This document shows positions 1 through 9,158 of a stretch of DNA of 23,267 nucleotides, piece by piece (within the stretch, counting starts at the first letter, position 1; every line of letters starts with the position of its first letter). Location: positions 1-23,267 of the forward strand of contig CAYWJR010000018.1 in the NCBI GenBank assembly GCA_964458615.1, in the 5' to 3' direction. Position numbers and translations under genes: made by a program. The stretch comes from SHNJ01 sp964458615 (GTDB lineage: Bacteria > Pseudomonadota > Alphaproteobacteria > SHNJ01). The notes under the pieces are model-generated. The model was not told the DNA's origin and searched no databases. It worked only from the letters and a program-made list of their open reading frames with translations.

Positions 1-345
1 GCCGAATCATCCGGCAAATATGAACTGGCCAGGCAATATTATGAAAAATTGGCAATCGAACAACCCGAACAACCCGATCATTTTTATAACATCGCCCGCA
101 TTTACACAACTGCGCAACAATGGCCGTTGGCGCAACGTTTTTACACATTGGCTTTGGATTTGAATCCCAATCACGCATTATCCTTGATCGGATTATCACG
201 GGTACAATGTTACCAAGGCAACGCGGAAAACGCGCGGCAAAATCTTTCCAAGGCGGTTGCATCGGGTTATGTTGACAATAACAACGAGACCGCGAATTAT
301 CTTGGTCAAACCTGTCCTTCATCGAAAACATCTCATGTTCAATAA
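1..345 (+). CDS. TPR-repeat protein, 3' end only
   Basis: This frame is open from the first base of the window and ends with TAA at 343-345, so the true start lies outside. The 114 visible residues contain about two to three tetratricopeptide-like helical hairpins. Examples are the segment with KYELARQYYEKLA near residues 7-19 and WPLAQRFYTLALDLNPNHA near residues 44-62, with the typical A-x-x-x-Y/F-x-x-A-L-x-x-x-P spacing. TPRs are protein-protein interaction scaffolds, and the partner cannot be told from the fragment. A TTG at 49 could be read as a start but splits a TPR helix, so I treat the gene as truncated by the window edge. The end overlaps the next gene by 11 bases, which suggests translational coupling with the rim cluster. 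Confidence 0.75.
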   Translation, partial: AESSGKYELARQYYEKLAIEQPEQPDHFYNIARIYTTAQQWPLAQRFYTLALDLNPNHALSLIGLSRVQCYQGNAENARQNLSKAVASGYVDNNNETANYLGQTCPSSKTSHVQ

Positions 346-805
346 CAAACGTTCAATTCTCGGCTGGCGCGAATGGGCCGGCCTGCCCGACCTTGGTATT
401 CCGCTGTTAAAGGCCAAGATCGATACCGGCGCCCGCAGTTCGGCGTTGCACACATTCGCATTGGAAAATTTTAAAAAAGAAGGACGCGATTGGGTGCGTT
501 TTCAATTGCACCCGTTGCAAAACCGCGAAGATATTGCACTAAGCGCCGAAGCGCCGGTTTTGGATCAGCGCCTGGTGACCGATTCCGGCGGACACCAAGA
601 ATATCGTTATTTTATTCAAACACACATCAACATCATGAATCAGTCGTTTTTATCGGAAATCAGCCTGACCACCCGCGATACAATGCGTTTCCGCATGCTG
701 ATCGGCCGAACCGCGTTAAATGGCCGGTTTATGGTCGATCCCGAACAAAGTTATTTGGCCGGCGAGCATAGCAAATCGTCCATCGTAAAATTATACCGGA
801 GATAA
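335..805 (+). CDS. rimB: RimB-type retropepsin-like ATP-dependent zinc protease family protein
   Basis: The protein has 156 residues and matches the small family annotated as putative ATP-dependent zinc protease (Pfam Zn_protease), which is retropepsin-like. The visible signature is KIDTGARSSALH at residues 28-39, with catalytic-type D30-T31-G32, and a second hydrophobic-hydrophobic-Gly element MLIGRTAL at residues 121-128. I chose the ATG at 335 because the protein then starts with MFNNKRSILGWREW, which fits the family; an upstream alternative start in the same frame lies well inside the TPR gene. No clear Shine-Dalgarno sequence is visible, but the 11-base overlap with the preceding stop suggests coupling. 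It sits directly before rimK. In pseudomonads RimB works with RimK to control glutamylation of ribosomal protein S6; a similar role here is inference from context. Confidence 0.82.
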   Translation: MFNNKRSILGWREWAGLPDLGIPLLKAKIDTGARSSALHTFALENFKKEGRDWVRFQLHPLQNREDIALSAEAPVLDQRLVTDSGGHQEYRYFIQTHINIMNQSFLSEISLTTRDTMRFRMLIGRTALNGRFMVDPEQSYLAGEHSKSSIVKLYRR

Positions 806-809
806 CATT

Positions 810-1736
810 ATGCGCGTCGCTATTTTGTCCCAAAATTCCAAATTATATTCCACCAACCGTTTGGTCGAAGCGTTGGAGCAACGCAAACACAAAGCGCGCG
901 TGATCAATCCCCTGCGCTGCTATATGGATGTTACATCCAGCAAACCGGAAATACATTATCGCGGCGAAGAAGTATTGCGCAACTTTGACGCTGTGATTCC
1001 GCGCATCGGCGCATCGATCACGTTTTACGGTCTTGCCGTGCTGCGGCAGTTGGAAATGATGGGTCTGCACAGTTTAAATTCATCCGATGGATTCGCCCGC
1101 GCCCGCGATAAATTGCACGCGCTGCAATTGCTGTCAAAAAGCGGTATTGGCCTGCCCACAACGGCATTCGCCCGCGCCGCCGACGATATTGACGACGTTA
1201 TCGAAATCGTGGGCGGGGCGCCATTGATCGTAAAACTGATCGAAGGCACCCAAGGCAAGGGGGTCGTTTTGGCCGAAACCCATCAGGCAGCTTCGTCGGT
1301 GATTCAGGCATTCCAGGAATTGGACGCCAATATTCTGATTCAGGAATTCGTCAAAGACGCGGATGGCAAGGATTTGCGGTGTTTTGTGGTCGGCAACCAG
1401 GTCGTAGCCGCCATGCAACGCCAGGCCAAAGCGGGTGAATTCCGCGCCAATTTACACCGTGGCGCAACCGCCACCATCGCCGATTTAACCGAAGAAGAAC
1501 AAAACACCGCCGTACAGGCCGCCAAGATCATGGGGTTGGGCGTTGCCGGGGTCGATATATTACGCTCGAAACGGGGGCCACTGGTGCTTGAAATCAACGC
1601 ATCCCCCGGCCTTGAAGGCATAGAAAAAACGACAGGTGTTGATGTTGCGACCAAAATCGTGGAATACTTGGAAAAGAAAGTTACCCGGCGCGAACACAAG
1701 GGCCAGGCCAAACCATCGGTCAAGGCATCCGCGTAA
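810..1736 (+). CDS. rimK: RimK-type alpha-L-glutamate ligase (ribosomal protein S6 modification family)
   Basis: The protein has 308 residues (E. coli RimK has 300) and an ATP-grasp fold. It has an N-terminal pre-ATP-grasp domain (about 1-95), a glycine-rich ATP loop GTQGKGVVLAE (146-156) and the GKDLRCFVVG strand (186-195). It also has the metal and catalytic elements GVDIL (247-251) and LEINASPGLEG (260-270), with E261 and N263 as expected Mg ligands. RimK ligases add glutamate residues to the C-terminus of protein S6 or a related acceptor using ATP. A GGAG sequence lies just before the ATG at 810. The spacing to rimB is 4 bases, so they are co-transcribed. The last 20 residues form a basic Lys/Arg-rich tail. 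The substrate is not shown by sequence; other RimK-like ligases modify small molecules. Confidence 0.88.
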   Translation: MRVAILSQNSKLYSTNRLVEALEQRKHKARVINPLRCYMDVTSSKPEIHYRGEEVLRNFDAVIPRIGASITFYGLAVLRQLEMMGLHSLNSSDGFARARDKLHALQLLSKSGIGLPTTAFARAADDIDDVIEIVGGAPLIVKLIEGTQGKGVVLAETHQAASSVIQAFQELDANILIQEFVKDADGKDLRCFVVGNQVVAAMQRQAKAGEFRANLHRGATATIADLTEEEQNTAVQAAKIMGLGVAGVDILRSKRGPLVLEINASPGLEGIEKTTGVDVATKIVEYLEKKVTRREHKGQAKPSVKASA

Positions 1737-1768
1737 ATTCCCGCCAAACATAAAGATGCTTTTCCATC

Positions 1769-2833
1769 ATGCCACCCGTTAAACAAAAAAAAGCGGCAAC
1801 GAGTAAACATTGCATAATTATCGGCGGACAATCGATTGGATTTGGCCAAACCGTTTCTTTAAAATTACCTGTCGCGGATTTATTCACCGACTCGCCCGTC
1901 GATTTGCCGGTGCGCGTGTTAACGGGCAAAAAACCGGGCCCCGTTTTATTTATCAGTGGCGCGGTACATGGCGACGAAATTATCGGCGTCGAAGTCATCC
2001 GCCGATTGTTGCAATCGCCGCGCATAAAAAAAATAAACAAAGGCGCGTTGATTTTGGTGCCAATCGTCAATTTATTCGGATTTCTTTTAAATTCGCGTTA
2101 CTTGCCTGACCGGCGGGATTTAAACCGTTCATTCCCTGGATCCGCGGGTGGATCGTTGGCATCGCGCATTGCCTATATCATGATGTCGGAAATCATCAAA
2201 AAATCCACGCATGGAATCGACATTCATTCCGGTTCTTTTTACCGGGAAAATTTGCCCCAAATCCGCGCCGACATAAGCTGCGCCGATACAGCCGCCATGG
2301 CCCAAGCATTCGGGGCGAACATTACAATCAACAGCGATATTCGCGAAGGTTCATTGCGCGAAGCAGCGCATGATAAAAACGTAAAAATTCTAGTTTACGA
2401 AGCCGGTGAAGCATTGCGTTTCGATGAAACGTCCGCGATGATCGGCATGCAGGGTGTTTTGGGCGTTATGGAACATTTGGGCATGATCCCCGCCGATCCA
2501 TTGCGGGAAACCGCGAATGTACCACCCGCCAGCCACACGGTTTGGGTTCGCGCGCCGCGCGGCGGCATGTTGTGGGATCGCGCCGCACTTGGCGCCGAAG
2601 TCAAAGCGGGCGATATTCTGGCTTATATATCGGATCCATTCGGCGATGATCCGATTCCAATTTTGTCGCCGGAAAACGGGATATTGGTTGGGCGGTCGAA
2701 TTTACCAACCACAAACGAAGGCGATGGATTATTTCATATCGCCATATTGGGCAACCGTGTTCCGAAAAACAAACCGGAACCAGTGGCCAATACCGATCCA
2801 AAAGAAAACGCGCTGGCGCACCCGGATCACTAA
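1769..2833 (+). CDS. Succinylglutamate desuccinylase/aspartoacylase-family (M14-like) metallohydrolase
   Basis: The protein has 354 residues and the AstE/AspA branch of the zinc carboxypeptidase-like fold. Visible zinc-site elements are GAVHGDE (64-70; H67, E70) and DIHSG (151-155; H153). RDLNRSFPG (116-124) is the substrate-binding Arg/Asn region. The catalytic glutamate is probably in VYEAGE (209-214). A C-terminal beta-rich domain (about 255-335), with APRGGMLWDRAALGAEVKAG, resembles the barrel-sandwich tail of this family. It hydrolyses an amide or peptide bond of an acyl- or glutamyl-type substrate. No arginine catabolic (ast) genes are nearby, so a role in that pathway is unlikely. Its position 32 bases after rimK suggests it trims or removes the added glutamates; this is inference. 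It converges tail to tail with kdpD, with only 12 bases between the stops and no visible terminator. Confidence 0.8.
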   Translation: MPPVKQKKAATSKHCIIIGGQSIGFGQTVSLKLPVADLFTDSPVDLPVRVLTGKKPGPVLFISGAVHGDEIIGVEVIRRLLQSPRIKKINKGALILVPIVNLFGFLLNSRYLPDRRDLNRSFPGSAGGSLASRIAYIMMSEIIKKSTHGIDIHSGSFYRENLPQIRADISCADTAAMAQAFGANITINSDIREGSLREAAHDKNVKILVYEAGEALRFDETSAMIGMQGVLGVMEHLGMIPADPLRETANVPPASHTVWVRAPRGGMLWDRAALGAEVKAGDILAYISDPFGDDPIPILSPENGILVGRSNLPTTNEGDGLFHIAILGNRVPKNKPEPVANTDPKENALAHPDH

Positions 2834-2845
2834 TTTTATACAACC

Positions 2846-4888
2846 CTAAAAACTGCCTCCGCCAGGCATGCCTTCGGACATGTTGGTTTTTTCGGTCAAT
2901 TTCTTGATCTGGGTTTTCGCCGCGCTGATGGAATATTCCATGCGCTGCACCGCAATCGCCGCCTGATCGGATATGGAATTCAATAATCTTTTTCGGTCGC
3001 GTTCTAAAATTTCACTTGTGCCAGCGGTTGAAACCGCCAAAACGCCAACGGTTCCGGCCGATGTATTTAGCGGCACAAATAATTTATCCATAGACGGCAA
3101 AGTATCCGTACCTGTTCCGGCCGGCTTGCCATTATCAAAACTCCATTGCGCGGCGGACAATTCGCCATCGGACAACATAAAATCTTGCGGGCTGGCGGCA
3201 CGCACCGCAACGCGGCCGTTGTTTGGCAACAAAATACATGTTTTACAACGGGTCAATTCCGCCGAATGCACGACAACGGCGGTCAGTAAATCGTTCAACG
3301 ACCCAATACCGGCCAATTTCCGGCTGAAATCGTACAATGCGTTGGTCATTTTTTCCCGGTGCGTTGCGATTTGCGCCTGTTTACTGATACGCGACGCCAA
3401 ATCGCTGGCCAGAACCGCAACGAACAAAAACAGCATCATGGACACAAAATCACCTGGCGCGGGCAAATTCATGTAAATCGTCGCTTCGGAAAAAAGCAAT
3501 TTATAAAAAATAATGCTTAGGAACGATGCAATCAAAGACGGCCACAATCCGAATGCGACCGCCGTTATCAAAACCGGAACCAGATACAGCATCAGAACGT
3601 TTTTATAATTCAATATTTCGTGCAAATATTGATTGATCGCCGTTACCGCAACAACCAGCCCGATTGCCGCGAAATAAGGCCAATATGCGTTGCGCCGTAT
3701 CGACGGTTGCGTGGTTTTATGCCGGATCGAACGGTCATGCGCGTGCGATTCACCGGTCACGACCATAATATCGATCCCATCGGCCTTTTGCATAACCTGC
3801 CGCACGGCATTGCCAAAAAACATATCGCGCAACGGCGAAACGCGCGATCTGGCCATAACAATGCGGGTCACGTTGTTTTGGATCGCATATTTAACGATTT
3901 CATCGCTGATACTCACCCCATTCAACCGCACAACCTCGCCGCCCAACCGTTCTGCCAAATGCAATCCGTCATTGACTTGTTCCCGTTGCGCATCGGTCAG
4001 GCGGAAATGCAATTCGGTTTCCACATAAACCGCAACCCATGGCGCATTCAGCCGTTCGGCGGACCGTTTGGCGGATCGAACCAATTTCGACGATATGGGA
4101 TTGTCGCTGATACACACCATAACGCGGTCGCCCGCAGGCCATGGGCCTTTGATAGCATGGGCTTGCATGTAATCCAGCATTTGTTCATCGACACGTTGCG
4201 CCGTAACGCGCAATGCCAATTCACGCAGCGCCGTTAAATTACCCGGCGCGAAAAAATGCTGGATCGCTTTTTGCGCCTGTTCAGGAACATAAACCTTGCC
4301 GTCGTTCAACCGGTCGATCAATTCATCTGGCGCAAGATCGACCAATATAATTTCCGCCTGTTCCAGAATCGAATCCGGCACGGTTTCTTTGACCCGTACC
4401 CTGGTAATTTGCGCGACGACGTCGTTCAAACTTTCAAGATGCTGCACATTCATCGTGGTGTAAACGTTGATGCCGTTTGCCAGGATTTCTTCGATGTCCT
4501 GATACCGTTTCGGGTGCCTGCTGCCGGGTGCATTTGTGTGCGCCAATTCGTCAATCAATGCCAATTCGGGCTTGCGTTTTATAACGGCATCAATATCCAA
4601 TTCCTCAAGAACATGATTTTTATAATCGAATTTCGCGCGCGGAATCAGTTCCAAATTGCGCGCCAATTCTTCGGTTTCCTGGCGCCCATGCGTTTCGACC
4701 AATCCAACCACCACATCGACGCCATCCAATTTTCTTTCATGGCCCGATTTCAACATGGCGTATGTTTTTCCAACCCCCGGCGCGGACCCAAAGAAAATTT
4801 TTAATTTGCCGCGCGTTTCGCTATTTGCTTGGCGCAACAAGGCTTCGGGCATCGGGCGGTTGGAATCTGAATTTTTTGAATGCGGCAT
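2846..4888 (-). CDS. kdpD: KdpD-type osmosensitive K+ sensor lacking the histidine-kinase transmitter
   Basis: The protein has 680 residues; full KdpD has about 890. Order: cytoplasmic KdpD sensor domain (about 25-235) with Walker A GSAPGVGKT (34-42) and the LIDELAHTN segment (111-119); a universal-stress-protein-like domain (about 254-378); four closely spaced membrane segments (about 403-497); a GAF-like domain (about 515-650); then about 30 residues ending EGMPGGGSF. The H-box SHDLRTP and the HATPase domain that normally follow are absent, and the stop is 12 bases from the convergent gene. It cannot phosphorylate KdpE by the known mechanism, and no kdpE is in the window. It lies one base after kdpC, so it is part of the kdp operon. 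The USP part resembles the E. coli type and I see no Staphylococcus-type c-di-AMP motif. Confidence 0.9.
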   Translation of the reverse strand: MPHSKNSDSNRPMPEALLRQANSETRGKLKIFFGSAPGVGKTYAMLKSGHERKLDGVDVVVGLVETHGRQETEELARNLELIPRAKFDYKNHVLEELDIDAVIKRKPELALIDELAHTNAPGSRHPKRYQDIEEILANGINVYTTMNVQHLESLNDVVAQITRVRVKETVPDSILEQAEIILVDLAPDELIDRLNDGKVYVPEQAQKAIQHFFAPGNLTALRELALRVTAQRVDEQMLDYMQAHAIKGPWPAGDRVMVCISDNPISSKLVRSAKRSAERLNAPWVAVYVETELHFRLTDAQREQVNDGLHLAERLGGEVVRLNGVSISDEIVKYAIQNNVTRIVMARSRVSPLRDMFFGNAVRQVMQKADGIDIMVVTGESHAHDRSIRHKTTQPSIRRNAYWPYFAAIGLVVAVTAINQYLHEILNYKNVLMLYLVPVLITAVAFGLWPSLIASFLSIIFYKLLFSEATIYMNLPAPGDFVSMMLFLFVAVLASDLASRISKQAQIATHREKMTNALYDFSRKLAGIGSLNDLLTAVVVHSAELTRCKTCILLPNNGRVAVRAASPQDFMLSDGELSAAQWSFDNGKPAGTGTDTLPSMDKLFVPLNTSAGTVGVLAVSTAGTSEILERDRKRLLNSISDQAAIAVQRMEYSISAAKTQIKKLTEKTNMSEGMPGGGSF

Positions 4889-4889
4889 G

Positions 4890-5462
4890 TTATTCCGGCT
4901 TTTTGACTTGGTCTATTGCTCTGTTTAAATAATTGATATTGACATAATCGGCGCCAACCAATGGATAAGAAGCATGATAGGCATTGATAATCGCCAACAA
5001 TGATTCCGGCGGAATCCGACTGGCAATCGATATTCTTGGAACTTGCGCAACGGCCGATTCATAGGAAATATTCGGATCAAGACCGCTGGCGGATGCGAAA
5101 ACCATTTCATTGGCCGGAATGGCCGCCGAATCTTTTTCCGATTCTTTCCAATCGACTGCGTTTTCGGTTGCGTTTTCCCACAATTCGGAATTGGTCAATG
5201 CCAGGTTCGATGCGGAACCCACTAATACGCCTGCGGATATGGCGGCGTTGGATGGGCGGGATTGAAAATACATGTCGCCCTGGTAACTGGGATATGCGAT
5301 CAAATAAGATCCGACAACTCGTCCATCGCGTGACATTAAACTGCCTTTGGCCTGCGTGGGATAAAAATTATCGGCGAACAGCTGAATGCCAAGTGGATAG
5401 GCAAACCCAAGAATCAATGTGGTAAACGCCAGAACGACAAAAGAAGGCAGGAAATAACGCAT
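4890..5462 (-). CDS. kdpC: KdpC, potassium-transporting ATPase C subunit
   Basis: The protein has 190 residues, the usual KdpC length. One N-terminal membrane anchor (about 5-30) is followed by a periplasmic domain with the family signatures YFQSRPS and SGLDPNIS. KdpC is the accessory subunit that clamps KdpA in the KdpFABC complex and raises its potassium affinity in the inner membrane. Its ATG overlaps the kdpB stop by one base (TAATG), and its TAA is one base from the kdpD start. This is a typical tightly coupled operon. Nothing appears broken. Confidence 0.96.
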   Translation of the reverse strand: MRYFLPSFVVLAFTTLILGFAYPLGIQLFADNFYPTQAKGSLMSRDGRVVGSYLIAYPSYQGDMYFQSRPSNAAISAGVLVGSASNLALTNSELWENATENAVDWKESEKDSAAIPANEMVFASASGLDPNISYESAVAQVPRISIASRIPPESLLAIINAYHASYPLVGADYVNINYLNRAIDQVKKPE

Positions 5463-7510
5463 TATGCCAATCCTATCCAGTTAATCATTACATCCAGAAT
5501 TTTAATGCCGATAAACGGCGTGATCACGCCGCCGATTCCGTATACCAGCAAATTGTGCCGCAAAACCATAACCGATGGCATCGGACGGTATTTCACGCCA
5601 TGCAAAGCCATTGGAACAAGGCACAATATAATCAGCGCGTTGAACATCACCGCCGATAAAACCGCGCTGTTCGGGCTGGCCAGATGCATCACATTCAATA
5701 CGTTCAATTGCGGGAAAAACGGCACGAACATCGCCGGTAGAATCGCAAAATATTTAGCGATGTCGTTCGCGAAACTGAATGTCGTCAACGCGCCGCGCGT
5801 CATCAACAATTGTTTTCCTATTCCCACGATTTCAATCAATTTTGTCGGATCGGAATCCAAATCGATCATATTCCCGGCCTCGCGCGCGGCCACCGTGCCA
5901 GTATTCATCGCAACGCCCACATCCGCCTGCGCCAACGCTGGCGCATCGTTGGTGCCATCGCCGCACATTGCGACCAGCCGGCCTTTGCATTGTTCATCGC
6001 GGATCAGTTGTAATTTCGCCTCTGGCGTTGCCTGGGCCAGAAAATCGTCGACGCCGGATTCTGCGGCAATCGCGCCTGCGGTTAATGGATTGTCGCCTGT
6101 TACCATTACCGTGCGGATTCCCATGCGCCGCAATTCAACAAACCGTTCGCGTATTCCGCCCTTGATTACGTCCTTAAGATGGATAACGCCTAAAATAGAA
6201 TTATTTTTCATCACCAAAAGCGGTGTGCCGCCCGATTTGGCGATACGGTCGATATGCGATTGAAATATTGGGTTCACGATTGGCCGTGCGCCTTTATTCG
6301 CCTTTGCCAAATAATCCAACACCGCATCGACCGCGCCTTTGCGGATGACCGTGCCGTCTATGTCGATACCGCTCATGCGGGTTTGCGCGGTAAAACTGAC
6401 GAAACTATATTGTACCCCTGCCAAATCCCTGCCCCTTAGGCCATATTTTTCCTTGGTCAAAACCACAATCGACCGGCCTTCGGGTGTTTCGTCGCTAAGG
6501 GACGATAATTGCGCGGCGTCCGCCAATTCCGCATCGCTGAAACCCGGATATGGAATCAATTCCGATGCCACGCGGTTGCCCAATGTGATGGTGCCGGTTT
6601 TATCAAGCAGCAAAACATCGACATCGCCCGCCGCTTCGACCGCGCGGCCGGACATCGCCAAAACGTTGAACCGCACCAACCGGTCCATGCCCGCGATGCC
6701 AATTGCCGACAACAATCCCCCGATAGTGGTTGGAATCAATGTCACCACAAGCGCGGCCAGCAACATCGGCGAATAATCATGTCCGTAAAATATCAAAATC
6801 GGCGCGATATTCGCGCAAACAAGCAAAAATATAATCGTCATCGCCACCAACAAAATCATCAATGACAATTCACTGGGCGTTTTGTGGCGTTGCGCGCCTT
6901 CGACCAAAGAAATCATACGGTCGATAAACCCATCCCCGTTTTTAACCGTTATGCGTATTTTGATACGATCCGATAAAACCTTGGTTCCGCCCGTTACTGC
7001 CGAACGGTCGCCGCCGCTTTCCCGAACAACCGGCGCGGATTCACCAGTAATAGGCGATTCATCGACAGTGGCAATGCCTTCGACAACCTCGCCATCGGCG
7101 GGGATAACATCCCCTGCTTCGACAACGATAATATCGCCGATCTGCAGCAACGAAGCGGTTACCAGTTCAAAATGACTGCCGGATGTTATGCGCTTTGCTA
7201 TTACTTCGCTTTTTGTTTTGCGCAGGGATGCGGCCTGTGCCTTGCCGCGCCCTTCGGCCAGGCTTTCGGAAAAATTGGCAAACAACGCGGTGAACCACAA
7301 CCACAAACTGACTTGCAATGAAAAACCGAACGCATCACCGGACATTATTTTTTGAAACAAATCGGCTGTCGATATGACCGAACACGCGACCACCACAACG
7401 GTGATCGGGTTTTTATACATGGCCTTTGGCGCAAATTTGCGAAAACTGTCTATCAACGCCTCGGTGAAAAGGCGTTTGTCGAATAAAACATGGCCGGATT
7501 TATTGCGCAT
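5462..7510 (-). CDS. kdpB: KdpB, potassium-transporting P-type ATPase catalytic subunit
   Basis: Read from the ATG at 7510 the protein has 682 residues, the same as E. coli KdpB. The phosphorylated aspartate is D303 in DKTGTIT, the actuator motif TGES is at 155-158, and GDGTNDAPAL marks the hinge of the P domain. The membrane motif IPTTIGGLLSAIGIAGMDR is intact. S158 corresponds to the serine whose phosphorylation inhibits the E. coli enzyme; whether that occurs here is unknown. I prefer the ATG at 7510 to the in-frame GTG at 7519 because AAAGGTG lies at a proper distance before the ATG. This start overlaps the kdpA end by 11 bases. KdpB hydrolyses ATP to drive K+ uptake through KdpA. Confidence 0.96.
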   Translation of the reverse strand: MRNKSGHVLFDKRLFTEALIDSFRKFAPKAMYKNPITVVVVACSVISTADLFQKIMSGDAFGFSLQVSLWLWFTALFANFSESLAEGRGKAQAASLRKTKSEVIAKRITSGSHFELVTASLLQIGDIIVVEAGDVIPADGEVVEGIATVDESPITGESAPVVRESGGDRSAVTGGTKVLSDRIKIRITVKNGDGFIDRMISLVEGAQRHKTPSELSLMILLVAMTIIFLLVCANIAPILIFYGHDYSPMLLAALVVTLIPTTIGGLLSAIGIAGMDRLVRFNVLAMSGRAVEAAGDVDVLLLDKTGTITLGNRVASELIPYPGFSDAELADAAQLSSLSDETPEGRSIVVLTKEKYGLRGRDLAGVQYSFVSFTAQTRMSGIDIDGTVIRKGAVDAVLDYLAKANKGARPIVNPIFQSHIDRIAKSGGTPLLVMKNNSILGVIHLKDVIKGGIRERFVELRRMGIRTVMVTGDNPLTAGAIAAESGVDDFLAQATPEAKLQLIRDEQCKGRLVAMCGDGTNDAPALAQADVGVAMNTGTVAAREAGNMIDLDSDPTKLIEIVGIGKQLLMTRGALTTFSFANDIAKYFAILPAMFVPFFPQLNVLNVMHLASPNSAVLSAVMFNALIILCLVPMALHGVKYRPMPSVMVLRHNLLVYGIGGVITPFIGIKILDVMINWIGLA

Positions 7511-9158
7511 ATAAAACACCTTTTTCGGTCAACGCCAAATAATCTGCCACGGGCCCTAATGTCAAAGCAGGGAAATATGTCAATGCGCCAAGCATTAAAA
7601 TCATAAAACACAGCATGAACAAAAATGTCGGCGTTGCCGTGGATAACGTGGCAATCGACGGCGCCAATCGTTTTTTCGCCGCCAAATGCCCCGCGATTGC
7701 CGTAACCGCGATCATCGGTAAAAACCGCCCAAGCAGCATCACAATGCCAAGCGAATAGGAAACGAATGGATCGGTCATATTGAATCCGCCCATCGCGCTG
7801 CCGTTATTTCCCGCCGCGGAACTGAAGGCATAAAGCACCTCGGTAAAACCCATAGTTCCGTTATTCAATATCCATTTTTTACAATCCGGGTGCATCATAA
7901 CCGCCCCGATTCCGGTGAAAATCAAAACCGGATACACAAGCAAAGCCATCATCGTCGCCTTCATTTCGAAAACTTCGATTTTTTTTCCCAGATACTCCGG
8001 CGACCGGCCGATCATCAAGGCCGCAACAAAAACACTCAGCAGTGCGAACAGAATCAATGTATAAAACCCGGATCCGATTCCGCCATAAAACACCTCGCCC
8101 AATTGTATTTGCATCAGCATAATAAAAATACTAAGCGGGTTTAAACTGGCTACGGCCATATTGGCCGAACCATTGGCGGTTGCCGTTGTCGCCGACGCCC
8201 ATAATGCCGACCCCAAAACGCCGAACATTTGTTCCTTACCTTCCATCACATAGCCGCTGCCGCCCGCATAAAGTTCGGAAAATAAAAGCACGGTAAAATT
8301 TCCAAGAAACAATAATGTCACCGCCGCATAAAGCACCATGGCTTCTTTTGGTTTTCGCAACATTTCGCCCAGCAAAAATATCAACGCCATCGGCAGCAAT
8401 AAAATCAGCCCCAATTGCAAATAATTGGTTATCAAAGATGGATTTTCATAAGGATGCGCGGAATTTGCCGCGAAAAAACCGCCGCCATTGCCGCCGAATA
8501 TCTTTATTGCCGACTGGGATGCGACCGGCCCTTGGGGTAAACTGTACGATCCCGTATCGATATAGGCGTCGAAATTTTGCGGCATTCCCTGTGCCGCGAA
8601 AATACAGCCGGCGATAATGCTTATCGGTAAAAGCACGAAAAAAACGCCGCGCAATAAATCGTTCCAAAAATTACCGATGGTGGTAACGCCATCGCGGGCA
8701 AATGCGCGAATAAAAATTAAACAGCCGCACATACCGGTCGCCGCCGACAAGAAATGCTGTGTCGCCAATCCGACCGATTGGGAAAAATAACTCAGGCTGA
8801 TTTCGGGAACATAGGCTTGCAAATTTGTGCCGGTAATAAAACTAATGGCGGTATGAATAATGATATTCCAATCCATCGGCGCGAAATTTTGCGGGTTCCA
8901 CGGCAAATGATCTTGAAAAAACAATATCGCCAGCAACGCAGCAACACCGGCAGCGTTGAAAACCAATAAACTTTTTAAATAAGACGTCCAATGTTGTTCC
9001 ACAGACGGCAACATCAACCAGCCGGTCAATTTTTTACCGTATCGGTCGCCCCATTCGCCGTCGGCGAACACTTGGTATAAATATTTTGCGAACAGCCAGG
9101 CTGCGAAACTTAGACTGGCGATAAATAAAAATCCGAATATCAGAAAATTGACATACAT
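7500..9158 (-). CDS. kdpA: KdpA, potassium-translocating subunit
   Basis: The protein has 552 residues (E. coli 557) with about ten membrane segments. It is a member of the superfamily of K+ transporters. All four selectivity-filter repeats are recognisable: SFITGTNLQ, GGNGGGFFAANSAHPYENP, TTATANGSANMA and SAAGNNGSAMGG. KdpA forms the high-affinity K+ pathway of the KdpFABC pump. The ATG at 9158 directly follows the kdpF stop (TAGATG), and GGAACGG within the kdpF end may serve as the ribosome binding site. No sign of decay. Confidence 0.96.
   Translation of the reverse strand: MYVNFLIFGFLFIASLSFAAWLFAKYLYQVFADGEWGDRYGKKLTGWLMLPSVEQHWTSYLKSLLVFNAAGVAALLAILFFQDHLPWNPQNFAPMDWNIIIHTAISFITGTNLQAYVPEISLSYFSQSVGLATQHFLSAATGMCGCLIFIRAFARDGVTTIGNFWNDLLRGVFFVLLPISIIAGCIFAAQGMPQNFDAYIDTGSYSLPQGPVASQSAIKIFGGNGGGFFAANSAHPYENPSLITNYLQLGLILLLPMALIFLLGEMLRKPKEAMVLYAAVTLLFLGNFTVLLFSELYAGGSGYVMEGKEQMFGVLGSALWASATTATANGSANMAVASLNPLSIFIMLMQIQLGEVFYGGIGSGFYTLILFALLSVFVAALMIGRSPEYLGKKIEVFEMKATMMALLVYPVLIFTGIGAVMMHPDCKKWILNNGTMGFTEVLYAFSSAAGNNGSAMGGFNMTDPFVSYSLGIVMLLGRFLPMIAVTAIAGHLAAKKRLAPSIATLSTATPTFLFMLCFMILMLGALTYFPALTLGPVADYLALTEKGVLYAQ

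Noticed and set aside
2601..2843. Possible remnant of the missing KdpD kinase on the minus strand downstream of the kdpD stop
   Set aside because: The translated frames there contain no H-box, N-box or G-box motif, and the DNA is fully explained by the M14-like gene on the plus strand.
4011..4128. c-di-AMP binding by the USP domain of KdpD
   Set aside because: The segment around residues 254-291 follows the E. coli-like pattern and I do not see the motif described for the staphylococcal protein.
5505..6263. A 252-residue open frame on the plus strand within kdpB
   Set aside because: It is antisense to strongly conserved kdpB coding sequence, with no family motif or ribosome binding site.
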